Source: Polyangiaceae bacterium | GTDB lineage: Bacteria; Myxococcota_A; Polyangia; Polyangiales; Polyangiaceae | Direction: 5' to 3' | Assembly: GCA_013361525.1 (NCBI GenBank) | Contig: JABFXY010000008.1 | Span: forward strand, 38,388 to 102,387 | Length of the DNA stretch: 64,000 nt | Made by a program: the position numbers and the translations under genes | Shown here: piece after piece, positions 11,473 through 19,095 of the stretch | Layout: every line of letters begins with the position of its first letter | How positions within the stretch are numbered: position 1 is the stretch's first letter | Notes under the pieces: model-generated | Database searches by the model: none | What the model saw: the letters and a program-made list of their open reading frames with translations, nothing else | Told to the model about the DNA's origin: nothing

Positions 11473-12301
11473 GCGTCCGCTGCGCGTGCTCACGCTCAAC
11501 ATTTGGAACCGCCAGGGGCCGTGGGACAATAGGCTGCGCTTGCTTCAAAAGGAAATCGTCGCGCTCGATCCGGACATCGTCGGGCTGCAAGAGGTCATCC
11601 ATCGACCCGGCCGCCCCGAGGCTTGCCAAGCGAGTCAGATCGCGGACGCGTGGTCGCGCGCCGGCGGCCCGCCGGAGATCCACGTCGGCTTCGGCCCCGC
11701 ATGGACGTACGAGAGCGGCGATCAATTCGGCAATGCGATCCTGTCGCGTTACCCGCTGCGCGACGGGCGCACCTTCGATTTGCCGACGCGCGATTCGCGA
11801 TGTGTCGTCTTCGCGCGCGCGGACACGCCGTTCGGCCCCGTGCCTTTCTTCGTCACGCATCTGTCGTGGAAGTTCGACGAAGGCAACTTGCGCGAAGATC
11901 AGGTCCTCGCGATCGCCAGCTACGTCAACGAGACGGTCGAGCCCTCCGACTTACCCGCGGTCCTCGTCGGCGATCTGAACGCGGCGCCGGACGCGACCGA
12001 GATTCGTTTCCTTCGGGGCCTGCACGCGCTCGATCGGAAGAGCATCTTCTTCACCGACTGCTTCGAGCGTGCCGGTGAAGGCCCGGGGTTCACCTTCGAT
12101 CCGCCGAACAACCCGCACGCGGCGCTCACCTACGAAGCGCCGCGCCGCATCGACTACGTCCTGGTCAAGGGGCCGGACGGGCGCGGGCGCGGGATGCCTC
12201 TCACGGCGAAAGTCGTCTTCACCGAGGTCGTCGGTCACGGCGCCGAACGACACGCTCCCTCGGACCACTACGGTGTCCTCGCCGAGATTCGGATGGAGTA
12301 A
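11471..12301 (+). CDS. Endonuclease/exonuclease/phosphatase-fold enzyme
   Basis: A 276-residue metal-dependent phosphodiesterase of the EEP (DNase I-like) superfamily. The ordered motifs are all visible: LRVLTLNIWN near the start (catalytic Asn), DIVGLQEV (metal-binding Glu), FVTHLSWKF (His), LVGDLNAAPD (Asp/Asn pair), RRIDYVLVKG (Asp) and the terminal SDHYGVLAEI (Asp-His). No signal peptide is seen with the ATG at 11471, which starts right at the conserved core, so it is probably cytoplasmic. Possible substrates range over nucleic acids, phosphoinositides and sphingomyelin-like lipids and cannot be chosen from the sequence. The stop codon is directly followed by the ATG of the PEGA gene, so the two form an operon. 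Confidence 0.92.
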   Translation: MRPLRVLTLNIWNRQGPWDNRLRLLQKEIVALDPDIVGLQEVIHRPGRPEACQASQIADAWSRAGGPPEIHVGFGPAWTYESGDQFGNAILSRYPLRDGRTFDLPTRDSRCVVFARADTPFGPVPFFVTHLSWKFDEGNLREDQVLAIASYVNETVEPSDLPAVLVGDLNAAPDATEIRFLRGLHALDRKSIFFTDCFERAGEGPGFTFDPPNNPHAALTYEAPRRIDYVLVKGPDGRGRGMPLTAKVVFTEVVGHGAERHAPSDHYGVLAEIRME

Positions 12302-14041
12302 ATGCGGCTCCGCTCTCTCGCCATCGCGCTCGGACTTCTCCTCGTCGACTCGAACATCGCGCTCGCGCAGCCCGCATCTCCGCCCGCCGGTCCACCGCCC
12401 GTCGGCGGAAGCCCCGACGCGCCGCCGCCCTCCGGGCATCCGCCGGCATCACCTCCTTCGGGCGATGCGCCGCCGCCGAAGAGCGATCCTCCCAAAACCG
12501 ATCCGCCGAAGGCCGATCCCCCGAAGGCGGATCCGCCCAAAACCGATCCGCCCAAGACCGATCCGCCGCCGCCCAACGTCAATCCGAACGCGATCGACGA
12601 CGCCCGGTCGCGCATGGAGAAGGGCCAGCGGCTCTTCGCAGACGCAAAGTACGGCGAGGCGACGGACGAGTTCTCGCAGGCCTACGACAAGCACAAGTTC
12701 CCCGCGTTTCTGTTCAATGCGGGCGTCGCCGCGGAGCGCGCAGGATCGCGTGACCGAGCCGTCGAGCTCTACGATCGCTTCCTCAAAGCCGAGCCCAACG
12801 CCCCCGACCGCGCCGACATCGAAAAGACGCTGGATCGGCTACGAAAAGAGCAAACGTCGAAGACGCCCGAGCCACCCGCTCCGACGCAGAAGCAGCCCGA
12901 CATCAAGGCGCTGGTCTTCGTGGAGAGCGAGCCCGCGGGCGCGCCGATCTCGATCTACGAGAAGACGGATCCGAAAGCGGGCCTGCTCGATCCGAAGAAG
13001 CCGACCCAGCCCGGCTACCGCCGCGTCGTGACGGGCCTCACCGCGCCGACGAACCTCTCGCTCAACCACGGGACGTACTTCGTCGTCGTCGAAGGGTTCC
13101 GCGACTACAACCCGACGGGCACGCAGTTCGAGTTCCAGGCAGGCCGCGTTTACGTCTACCGCGCGTCGCTCTCGCAGGGTGATTTCGTCGGCCGCGTCGA
13201 GGTGATGTTGCCGGTCACGACCGCGCAGATCTACGTCGACGATCCGGTGCCGCACAAACACGCGCCGCGCGCCGTCGGCCCGAACTCGATCGAGCTCACG
13301 CCGGGCAAACACAAGCTGACGATCGAGGCCGTCGGGTTCGAGCGGTACGAAAAAGAGATCGAGATCGTCCAAGGCCAGACGATCAAGGTCGACGCACAGC
13401 TCGAGCGCGTTCCGTACGGCTACCTCCTCATCTCCGGCAACGCGGAAGAGGTCGAGGTCGAGATCAACGGCGACGACATCGGCATCTACCAAAAGAAGCG
13501 CCACGAGCCGCTCAGGATCCGGGTGCCCGCGGGCGAGCACGAAGTGGAGGTCGATGCCGACGGTCGCAAGGCCTACGAGAGCACCCTCAAGATCCCGCGC
13601 GGCCAGGAGATCTCGCTCGACGCGAAGCTCGAAGAAGCGCCGGGAAAAGGCGGCGCGATCGTCACCACGATCCTCGCGGCGGGCGCGCTCGCCGGCGGCA
13701 TCGTCCTCTATCGATACGCCGACGGGCTCGAGGAGGGCGACGACTTCAAGGATCCGTTGAACGGCGTCGCGATCGGCTGCCTCGCGGGCGCCGGCGTGTT
13801 CACCGGTCTTTCGATCTTCCTCTTCGTTTGGGATCCGGGCGACGACTCGAGCGCCAAGCTCTCGACGCCGCGCGAGTTCACGGGTGAAGCGGAGGAGCCC
13901 GCGGTCAAGGTGAAGACGGACGCGCGCCTCGGGCCGCGGATCTCGGTCGGCGTGACTCCCGGTCTCGCGACCGAGCCTCTCGCGCCGTGGATCGGTGCGT
14001 TGCCGGCTCCGACCGGTCTCGTCGTGCGCGGCTCGTTCTGA
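12302..14041 (+). CDS. TPR/PEGA-domain exported membrane protein
   Basis: 579 residues. A signal peptide (ALGLLLVDSNIALA) is followed by a Pro-rich region that contains a repeated D-P-P-K unit (about seven copies at ~58-95, nt 12480-12570). Residues ~100-185 resemble a TPR pair (GQRLFADAKYGEATDEFSQA). Residues ~200-450 hold PEGA-type beta domains (VFVESEPAGAPISIYEK; VEVMLPVTTAQIYVDD; YLLISGNAEEVEVEINGDDI), which in other proteins are extracytoplasmic and often associated with the cell wall or with sugar binding. Two hydrophobic helices near 455-520 (VTTILAAGALAGGIVLY; VAIGCLAGAGVFTGLSIFLF) anchor the C-terminal end, which closes with a short polar tail. The gene abuts the upstream EEP enzyme and is followed by a long nested hairpin. 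Confidence 0.85.
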   Translation: MRLRSLAIALGLLLVDSNIALAQPASPPAGPPPVGGSPDAPPPSGHPPASPPSGDAPPPKSDPPKTDPPKADPPKADPPKTDPPKTDPPPPNVNPNAIDDARSRMEKGQRLFADAKYGEATDEFSQAYDKHKFPAFLFNAGVAAERAGSRDRAVELYDRFLKAEPNAPDRADIEKTLDRLRKEQTSKTPEPPAPTQKQPDIKALVFVESEPAGAPISIYEKTDPKAGLLDPKKPTQPGYRRVVTGLTAPTNLSLNHGTYFVVVEGFRDYNPTGTQFEFQAGRVYVYRASLSQGDFVGRVEVMLPVTTAQIYVDDPVPHKHAPRAVGPNSIELTPGKHKLTIEAVGFERYEKEIEIVQGQTIKVDAQLERVPYGYLLISGNAEEVEVEINGDDIGIYQKKRHEPLRIRVPAGEHEVEVDADGRKAYESTLKIPRGQEISLDAKLEEAPGKGGAIVTTILAAGALAGGIVLYRYADGLEEGDDFKDPLNGVAIGCLAGAGVFTGLSIFLFVWDPGDDSSAKLSTPREFTGEAEEPAVKVKTDARLGPRISVGVTPGLATEPLAPWIGALPAPTGLVVRGSF

Positions 14042-14056
14042 GATGCAGCGCATTTC

Positions 14057-14131
14057 GGTTGCCCAGATGGTTTCCCGCTCCAACGGCTCCCAAGGGGTGA
14101 GGAGCCGTTTCCGCGGGAAACACGGGCAACC
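14057..14131. terminator. Three-tier nested hairpin downstream of the PEGA gene
   Basis: Three concentric perfect stems share one axis. The outer stem GGTTGCCC pairs 14057-14064 with 14124-14131, the middle stem GTTTCCCGC pairs 14070-14078 with 14113-14121, and the inner stem AACGGCTCC pairs 14082-14090 with 14101-14109 around a 10-nt loop. It begins 16 bases after the PEGA stop codon. The position favours a terminator or 3'-end stabiliser, although there is no T-run. Confidence 0.6.
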
Positions 14132-14160
14132 TCCGCACCCGGCGCTCGTTTGTTGCTATC

Positions 14161-14191
14161 GCAAAGGTCGGTCAGGACAACCGACCTTTGC
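14161..14191 (-). terminator. 12-bp stem hairpin at the end of the EAL gene
   Basis: GCAAAGGTCGGT (14161-14172) and its exact complement (14180-14191) enclose a 7-nt loop. The hairpin starts five bases beyond the TAG of the EAL-domain gene on the minus strand, the usual place for a terminator. The three-tier hairpin just beyond would serve the convergent gene. Confidence 0.6.
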
Positions 14192-14196
14192 CGTAG

Positions 14197-15123
14197 CTAG
14201 CGCCGCGTTTTGAACGACGCCGTCGTTCGGCGCCGGCGCGACACCTGCTCGACGTCGGAGGTGGGACGGGTCGGGGTGGGCTTGTCCACGAACGGTGCCC
14301 GAGCGTTGCGCGCCTCACGGCGTGTGCTCGGGCCGTTCGGGATACCTGCCTGCGCGACCGGTATCGGAGGCGGCAGCGCAGGTCGCGCGATCAAATAACC
14401 TTGAACGAAATGCACGCCGGCATCCATCACGGCGGCGAGCTCGGCGGGCGTCTCGATGCCTTCGGCCACGACGCGCGCGCCGAGGTCACCACAGAGGCGC
14501 ACGATGCTCGTCACGAGCTTCAGCCGCCGCGGATCCTCGTGCAGCTTCTCGATGAGCCCCCTGTCCAACTTGACGATCTCCGGCGCGAGATCAGCGATGT
14601 AACGAAGATTGGAGTAGCCGGCACCGAGGTCGTCGACGACGAGCCCGATCCCTTTGTTTCGTAATTCGCGCAGCGTGCCCTGCACGAGCGCGTGATGGCT
14701 CAGCGGCACGCTCTCGGTGATCTCGAGGTACACGCCCGGCTCGTGGGTGAAGATCGGATCGTCGGGTTGTACGAGCCAGCGGTCCGAGAGCTCGTGCGGG
14801 TGGACGTTCAAGAACAGCGCGTGACCGGGGCACTCCGTCGTCGCGAGCTCGCGTAGCGTACGTCCCAGCCTGCCGCACAGCTTCTGTTCCGCAGCGGCCT
14901 CGAACAGCACCAGCGGGTTTTCGAGCCCCTTCGCCTTGCAGCGCGCGAGGGCTTCGTAGGCCAGCACGGAGCCGTTCAGCAGGTCGACGATCGGCTGAAA
15001 GACCACCGACACGAGCTGGTCTCCCAGTGCACGTGCAACAGTTCGGATCCCGCTCGGTCGTGTGGTCGCCAAAGGCGCCCAGGATACGCCAAAACGTTCA
15101 GGTTTCAGCAGCGGAGAAGTCAC
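14197..15123 (-). CDS. EAL-domain cyclic-di-GMP phosphodiesterase
   Basis: A 308-residue, single-domain EAL protein expected to hydrolyse c-di-GMP to pGpG. Residues needed for catalysis are present: Glu57 of YEALAR, Asn106 of LFLNVHP, Glu134 of YLEITES, the Asp pair 164-165 in VVDDLGAGYSN, Lys185 in VKLDRGL, Glu221/Glu224 in AEGIETP and Gln241 in VQGYLIARP. The loop motif is DDLGAG rather than the more usual DDFGTG, a mild change. There is no sensor, GGDEF or membrane segment; the last ~55 residues are a basic polar tail. The start is a GTG at 15121-15123. An inverted repeat of GTTGCGAT lies seven bases upstream. Confidence 0.92.
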   Translation of the reverse strand: MTSPLLKPERFGVSWAPLATTRPSGIRTVARALGDQLVSVVFQPIVDLLNGSVLAYEALARCKAKGLENPLVLFEAAAEQKLCGRLGRTLRELATTECPGHALFLNVHPHELSDRWLVQPDDPIFTHEPGVYLEITESVPLSHHALVQGTLRELRNKGIGLVVDDLGAGYSNLRYIADLAPEIVKLDRGLIEKLHEDPRRLKLVTSIVRLCGDLGARVVAEGIETPAELAAVMDAGVHFVQGYLIARPALPPPIPVAQAGIPNGPSTRREARNARAPFVDKPTPTRPTSDVEQVSRRRRTTASFKTRR

Positions 15124-15129
15124 CGAATC

Positions 15130-15152
15130 GTTGCGATGACGCAGATCGCAAC
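15130..15152. promoter_or_regulatory. Inverted repeat GTTGCGAT-N7-ATCGCAAC upstream of EAL gene
   Basis: Perfect 8-bp arms at 15130-15137 and 15145-15152, directly upstream of the EAL start and about 25 bases from the end of the kinase gene. The half-site is the same 8-mer as in operator O1 of the efflux locus but the order of the arms is reversed. It could be an operator or a small hairpin; neither is shown. Confidence 0.45.
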
Positions 15153-15177
15153 GAGTCAGAGCCCCCGACCAAAAGCA

Positions 15178-16866
15178 TCACGGGCAATCGATGAGATTGC
15201 CGTTGATGTCGCGCATCTTACACGGTGCGTCGGGCGACGTTGTCGCAGGGGGCGGCGGCGGCGCGCTCGGCGCGGTGGTCACGACGCTCGTGGGTGGCGA
15301 GGTAGGTTCGGCCGTCGGCGTGTGTGTCGGCGCAGCCGATGCGGTGGCGGTCGCCGCGGTGCCCGGAAGCCTCCCGGGGAGCGCCGTCTTCGCGCCGCCG
15401 GTATCGCTCGGGCTCGCGCTCGGAGCGGCGGTCGTCGTGGTCGCCGTGTCTTGTTGTGTCGGCACGACCTCGACGTTCGTCGGCAGCGACGTCTCGGTGC
15501 CGGTTGCGCTCGCATGCGCAGCCGGACCGACGAGCGCCGTCGCCCCCGCCGGCTTGGGTACGCGTGGAGCCGGCCCCGACCGCAACAGGAAGAAACCGGC
15601 GCCACCGAGCGCGAGCACGGCACCGAGGGCGATGCCGATGCCGAGCATCCCGCTCACGCCGCTCTTTTGACGCTTGTCGATCGATACGACGCTCTGCTCG
15701 GAGGTCTGCATCATCGCGTCCGACCGGTTCTTCTGCGAGAGGCCGAACGTATCCATGCCCATCGAGCTCGGAGTGGGCAGTGAAGGCGGAGGCGGAATCT
15801 TCGGATGCGGATCGAGCAGCTCGGGCGGGAAGCTCCGCTTCGACGGCGGCGCATCGTCGGCCGTCGTCACGCCGCTCATCGCCCCCACACCGCCCGGCCC
15901 CGGCGGCCGGCTGGTGAGCTGAAGGTGCTTCGGGAGCGACCCGATGCTGCGACGCATCTCGCGACGTGCGAGCGCTTCGATCTTCATCTTGGTGCGCGGA
16001 CCGGCCCACGGGGTCAGCGCCGCGGCGAACTCGCCGACGGTCTGGTATCGCTCTTCCGCCTTCTTTGCGTACGCGACCGCGATGACTTGCGCGAGCCCGG
16101 GCGGGATATCCGGTCGGAAACCGCGAATGTCCGACGGCGGCTCCATGTTCACCTTGATGGCGAGCTCCGCGAAGGAGTCGGCGGTGAACGGCTGCGTCCG
16201 CGTGAGAAGCTCGTACAGCGTGACGCCGAGCGCGTAGACGTCGGTGCGGTGATCCACCGTCTTGCTCGACTTCATCTGCTCGGGCGACATGTAGAGCCCG
16301 GACCCGAGGATGGCGGTCGTCTTGGTGACCTCGAGCGAGGTCTGCTCGACGACCTTCGAGATGCCGAAGTCGAGGACCTTGATGATCGGTCCCTCCGCAT
16401 TCTCGACCATGAAGAGGTTCGCCGGCTTGATGTCGCGATGGACGATGCCGGTCGCGTGGGCCTCCGCGAGCGCGAGGCAGGCTTGCACGATGAAGTTTAT
16501 CGCCGTCTCGATCGTGAACGCGCCCTTCGCGCGCAGCTGCCTCGACAGGTCGTCGCCCTGCAGGAACTCCATCACGATGTACGGGCCGTGCGGATGCGAC
16601 GAGCCGGTGTCGAACACGCGGACGATGTGCTCGCTCGCGATCTTCGACGCAGCTTGCGCCTCACGGATGAAGCGCCGGCTCGCCTCCTGCGACACGGTGT
16701 ACTGCGGCAAGAGGAACTTGATCGCGACCGGCGTCGCGAGCGTCACGTGGATCGCCTTCACGACGAGGCCCATGCCGCCGATGCCGAGCGTCTCGACGAC
16801 GCGGTACTTGTCGAGAACGATCGTCCCCGCAGGGATCGTGAACTCGTTGTCCGGCGCCACGCTCAC
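15178..16866 (-). CDS. Hanks-type Ser/Thr protein kinase, single-pass membrane
   Basis: About 562 residues. The kinase domain spans ~20-285: glycine loop LGIGGMGLVV, catalytic lysine in VAIKFLL, active-site HRDIKPAN, metal-binding LDFGIS, and a YMSPEQ activation-segment end. All catalytic residues are present, so it should be active. A ~100-residue Pro/Ser linker leads to one transmembrane helix (MLGIGIALGAVLALGGAGFFLL) near 415, and the outside part is an Ala/Thr/Pro-rich stretch of ~120 residues ending in PDAPCKMRDINGNLIDCP with two cysteines. The start is uncertain: GTG at 16866 is chosen, but a TTG at 16908 would overlap the mazG stop (TTGA). The order mazG-kinase suggests co-transcription. 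Substrates are unknown. Confidence 0.92.
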   Translation of the reverse strand: MSVAPDNEFTIPAGTIVLDKYRVVETLGIGGMGLVVKAIHVTLATPVAIKFLLPQYTVSQEASRRFIREAQAASKIASEHIVRVFDTGSSHPHGPYIVMEFLQGDDLSRQLRAKGAFTIETAINFIVQACLALAEAHATGIVHRDIKPANLFMVENAEGPIIKVLDFGISKVVEQTSLEVTKTTAILGSGLYMSPEQMKSSKTVDHRTDVYALGVTLYELLTRTQPFTADSFAELAIKVNMEPPSDIRGFRPDIPPGLAQVIAVAYAKKAEERYQTVGEFAAALTPWAGPRTKMKIEALARREMRRSIGSLPKHLQLTSRPPGPGGVGAMSGVTTADDAPPSKRSFPPELLDPHPKIPPPPSLPTPSSMGMDTFGLSQKNRSDAMMQTSEQSVVSIDKRQKSGVSGMLGIGIALGAVLALGGAGFFLLRSGPAPRVPKPAGATALVGPAAHASATGTETSLPTNVEVVPTQQDTATTTTAAPSASPSDTGGAKTALPGRLPGTAATATASAAPTHTPTAEPTSPPTSVVTTAPSAPPPPPATTSPDAPCKMRDINGNLIDCP

Positions 16867-16904
16867 CTCGCTGACAATATCAAAATCGGCGGCCGACCGA
16901 CCTA

Positions 16905-17747
16905 TCAACCCTGCCGTTTGGCCTCTTCCCAGTAACCGTCCAGCTCCTCCAGCGCGAGTTTTTGGCCCGACCCGGCCTTGGGGAAACCGCCGTGACGTTC
17001 GTGGACCCGGCGCTCGACGTGCTCGAACCGCTTTGAAAACTTGTCGATTGTGCGGCGGAGGGCACCCTCCGCGTCGACGTCGACGTGCCGGGCGAGGTTC
17101 ACGAGGGCGAACAATGCGTCACCGAGCTCGGCCTCCATGGCGTCCTTGTCACCGCGCTCGATGGCCTGATCGAGCTCCGCGATCTCTTCGGTCACCTTCG
17201 CGCGTGAACCGGCCGCGTCGGCCCAGTCGAACCCGACCCGGGCGACCTTCTCGCCGGTTCGCTGCGCGCGAACCAGCGCCGGGAGGCTTCGGGGCACCCC
17301 GGAGAGGATCCCCCCCTTTCCCGCCTTCTTCTTCTCTTCGGCCTTGATGAGCTCCCAGTTCTGGAGGACCTCACCCGAGCCTTCGACTTTCACGTCCGCG
17401 AACACGTGCGGATGGCGGTGCACGAGCTTGTCGCAAATCGCCTTCACGACGTCGTCGGGCCCGAAAGATCCTTCTTTCCGGCCGAGCTCGGCCTGAAACA
17501 CGACCTGCAGGAGCAGATCGCCGAGCTCGGCTCGGAGCTCCTCGCGGTCTCCCTTGTCGATCGCGTCGATCACCTCACACGCCTCCTCGAGGACGTAGCG
17601 GCGAAGCGTCTGGAACGACTGCTCGCGGTCCCACGGGCAGCCATCCTCCGCGAGCAATCGCTGCATCAGCTCCACGAGCCGAGGAAAGCTCGACCCTGTT
17701 TGTTCGGGTAGCGGCACGGCGACGACGGGATCGAAAGGACGAGGCAT
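16905..17747 (-). CDS. mazG: MazG-type nucleoside triphosphate pyrophosphohydrolase
   Basis: A 280-residue, two-domain all-alpha NTP pyrophosphohydrolase that removes pyrophosphate from (d)NTPs, including damaged ones. Both domains carry the family's metal-binding pattern: domain 1 starts with CPWDREQSFQTLRRYVLEE and has EEACEVIDAID followed by RAELGDLLLQVVF; domain 2 has TEEIAELDQAI followed by EAELGDALFALVNLARH. Length and two-domain form match the E. coli-type enzyme. It is followed by the Ser/Thr kinase on the same strand with no gap. The divergent rlmN gene begins about 100 bp away, leaving a compact shared promoter region. Confidence 0.95.
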   Translation of the reverse strand: MPRPFDPVVAVPLPEQTGSSFPRLVELMQRLLAEDGCPWDREQSFQTLRRYVLEEACEVIDAIDKGDREELRAELGDLLLQVVFQAELGRKEGSFGPDDVVKAICDKLVHRHPHVFADVKVEGSGEVLQNWELIKAEEKKKAGKGGILSGVPRSLPALVRAQRTGEKVARVGFDWADAAGSRAKVTEEIAELDQAIERGDKDAMEAELGDALFALVNLARHVDVDAEGALRRTIDKFSKRFEHVERRVHERHGGFPKAGSGQKLALEELDGYWEEAKRQG

Positions 17748-17849
17748 GGCCTCGACTTACCGCGCCGAGCCCCGGCTGTCTCGGACACCGCCGCTTTGCC
17801 CTGCGGCGGGCCGAAATACGGCGTCCAACGTGCTAAGAGACTCGGCCCT

Positions 17850-19085
17850 ATGTCTGCCCGCACGAAAAACGCCGAGCTTCATCCGGTTGCCCGTTTGCCA
17901 GGCGACTGGTCCCCGGTGCTCGCGGCGCGGGGCGAGCGTTCGTTCCGAGCGCTCGAGGTCTTCCGTTGGATCCACAAGCGGGCCGAGCTCGAGCCCGACC
18001 AGATGACGACCTTGCCGAAGTCGTTGCGCACCGACTTGTTCGCGGGCGCCTCTTCGATCGGTCGCGTCGATACGATCCATCGTTCGAGCGACGACACGCG
18101 CAAGATGGTCGTGCGGCTCTCCGACGATGCGCCGATCGAGACGGTGCTCATCCCGCGCGTGTCCGGTCCTGGCTCCGCCGCAGCGATCGCCGCGGCGGAG
18201 GAAGACGCCGACGCTGCCGCAGCAGCCGAGGACGAAGAGGACGGAGACGACGAAGGCTCCTCCCCCGAAGAGGCGGCGCCCATTCGAGTGACCCAATGCA
18301 TCTCGACGCAGGTCGGCTGCGCGATGGGCTGCGTGTTCTGCGCGAGCGGCGTCGCGGGGTTGAAGCGGCACCTCGGCGCGGAGGAGATCGTCGGCCAGGT
18401 TCTCCTCGCGAAGCGCGTGCTCGATCCCGGCGAGCAGATTCGAAACGTCGTCTACATGGGAATGGGTGAGCCGCTGCACAACTACGAGTCGACGAAGCGC
18501 AGCCTCGAGCTTCTCACGCACCCCGAAGGCATCGCGCTCTCGCGCCGCCGCATCACCGTCTCGACGTCGGGGCTCATCCCCGAAATCGCTCGTCTCGGCG
18601 AAGACTTCGAAGGGCAGATCGGCCTCGCGATCAGCTTGCATGCAGCCGACGACGAGCACCGCAGCGCACTGATGCCGATCAACAAAAAGTACCCGCTGGT
18701 CGAGCTCATGCGTGCGCTGCGCGACTACCCACTTCCGCGCCGTCGTCGCATCACGATCGAGTACACGCTCGTGCGCGGACAGAACGACGACCCGTCGGAG
18801 GCGAGGAAGCTCGCGAGGCTGCTCGAGGGCCTCCGCGTCAAGATCAACCTCATCCCGATGAATCCAATCGCGTCTTCCGATCTTGGACCCCCGGTGATGG
18901 ATCGAGTCCTCGCTTTTCAAGAGGTGCTCACGATGGCTGGGTATTCATGCTTCGTTCGACGTCGACGAGGTGACGACGTCGCTGCTGCATGCGGTCAGCT
19001 CGCGCTCCTCGGAGCGAAGCCGAAGGTTCGAACTCATTTAAGTTTGAAGCCCACCACTGGTCCGTCGAAGCCAGTTCGGGAGTAG
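17850..19085 (+). CDS. rlmN: 23S rRNA (adenine-2503-C2)-methyltransferase RlmN, with acidic insert
   Basis: A 411-residue radical SAM enzyme that methylates A2503 of 23S rRNA (and, in known cases, A37 of some tRNAs). The [4Fe-4S] cluster motif is Cys157-x3-Cys161-x2-Cys164 in VGCAMGCVFC. The two additional catalytic cysteines are present: Cys150 in VTQCISTQVG and the C-terminal one in DDVAAACGQL. SAM-binding GMGEPLHNY and the NLIPMNP motif follow in order. Between the N-terminal helical domain and the radical SAM core there is an Ala/Asp/Glu-rich insert of ~40 residues (107-145), not part of the standard fold. The ATG at 17850 is chosen over one at 17796 because it begins the conserved region more closely. 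Confidence 0.95.
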   Translation: MSARTKNAELHPVARLPGDWSPVLAARGERSFRALEVFRWIHKRAELEPDQMTTLPKSLRTDLFAGASSIGRVDTIHRSSDDTRKMVVRLSDDAPIETVLIPRVSGPGSAAAIAAAEEDADAAAAAEDEEDGDDEGSSPEEAAPIRVTQCISTQVGCAMGCVFCASGVAGLKRHLGAEEIVGQVLLAKRVLDPGEQIRNVVYMGMGEPLHNYESTKRSLELLTHPEGIALSRRRITVSTSGLIPEIARLGEDFEGQIGLAISLHAADDEHRSALMPINKKYPLVELMRALRDYPLPRRRRITIEYTLVRGQNDDPSEARKLARLLEGLRVKINLIPMNPIASSDLGPPVMDRVLAFQEVLTMAGYSCFVRRRRGDDVAAACGQLALLGAKPKVRTHLSLKPTTGPSKPVRE

Positions 19086-19095
19086 ACTCTCGCGC

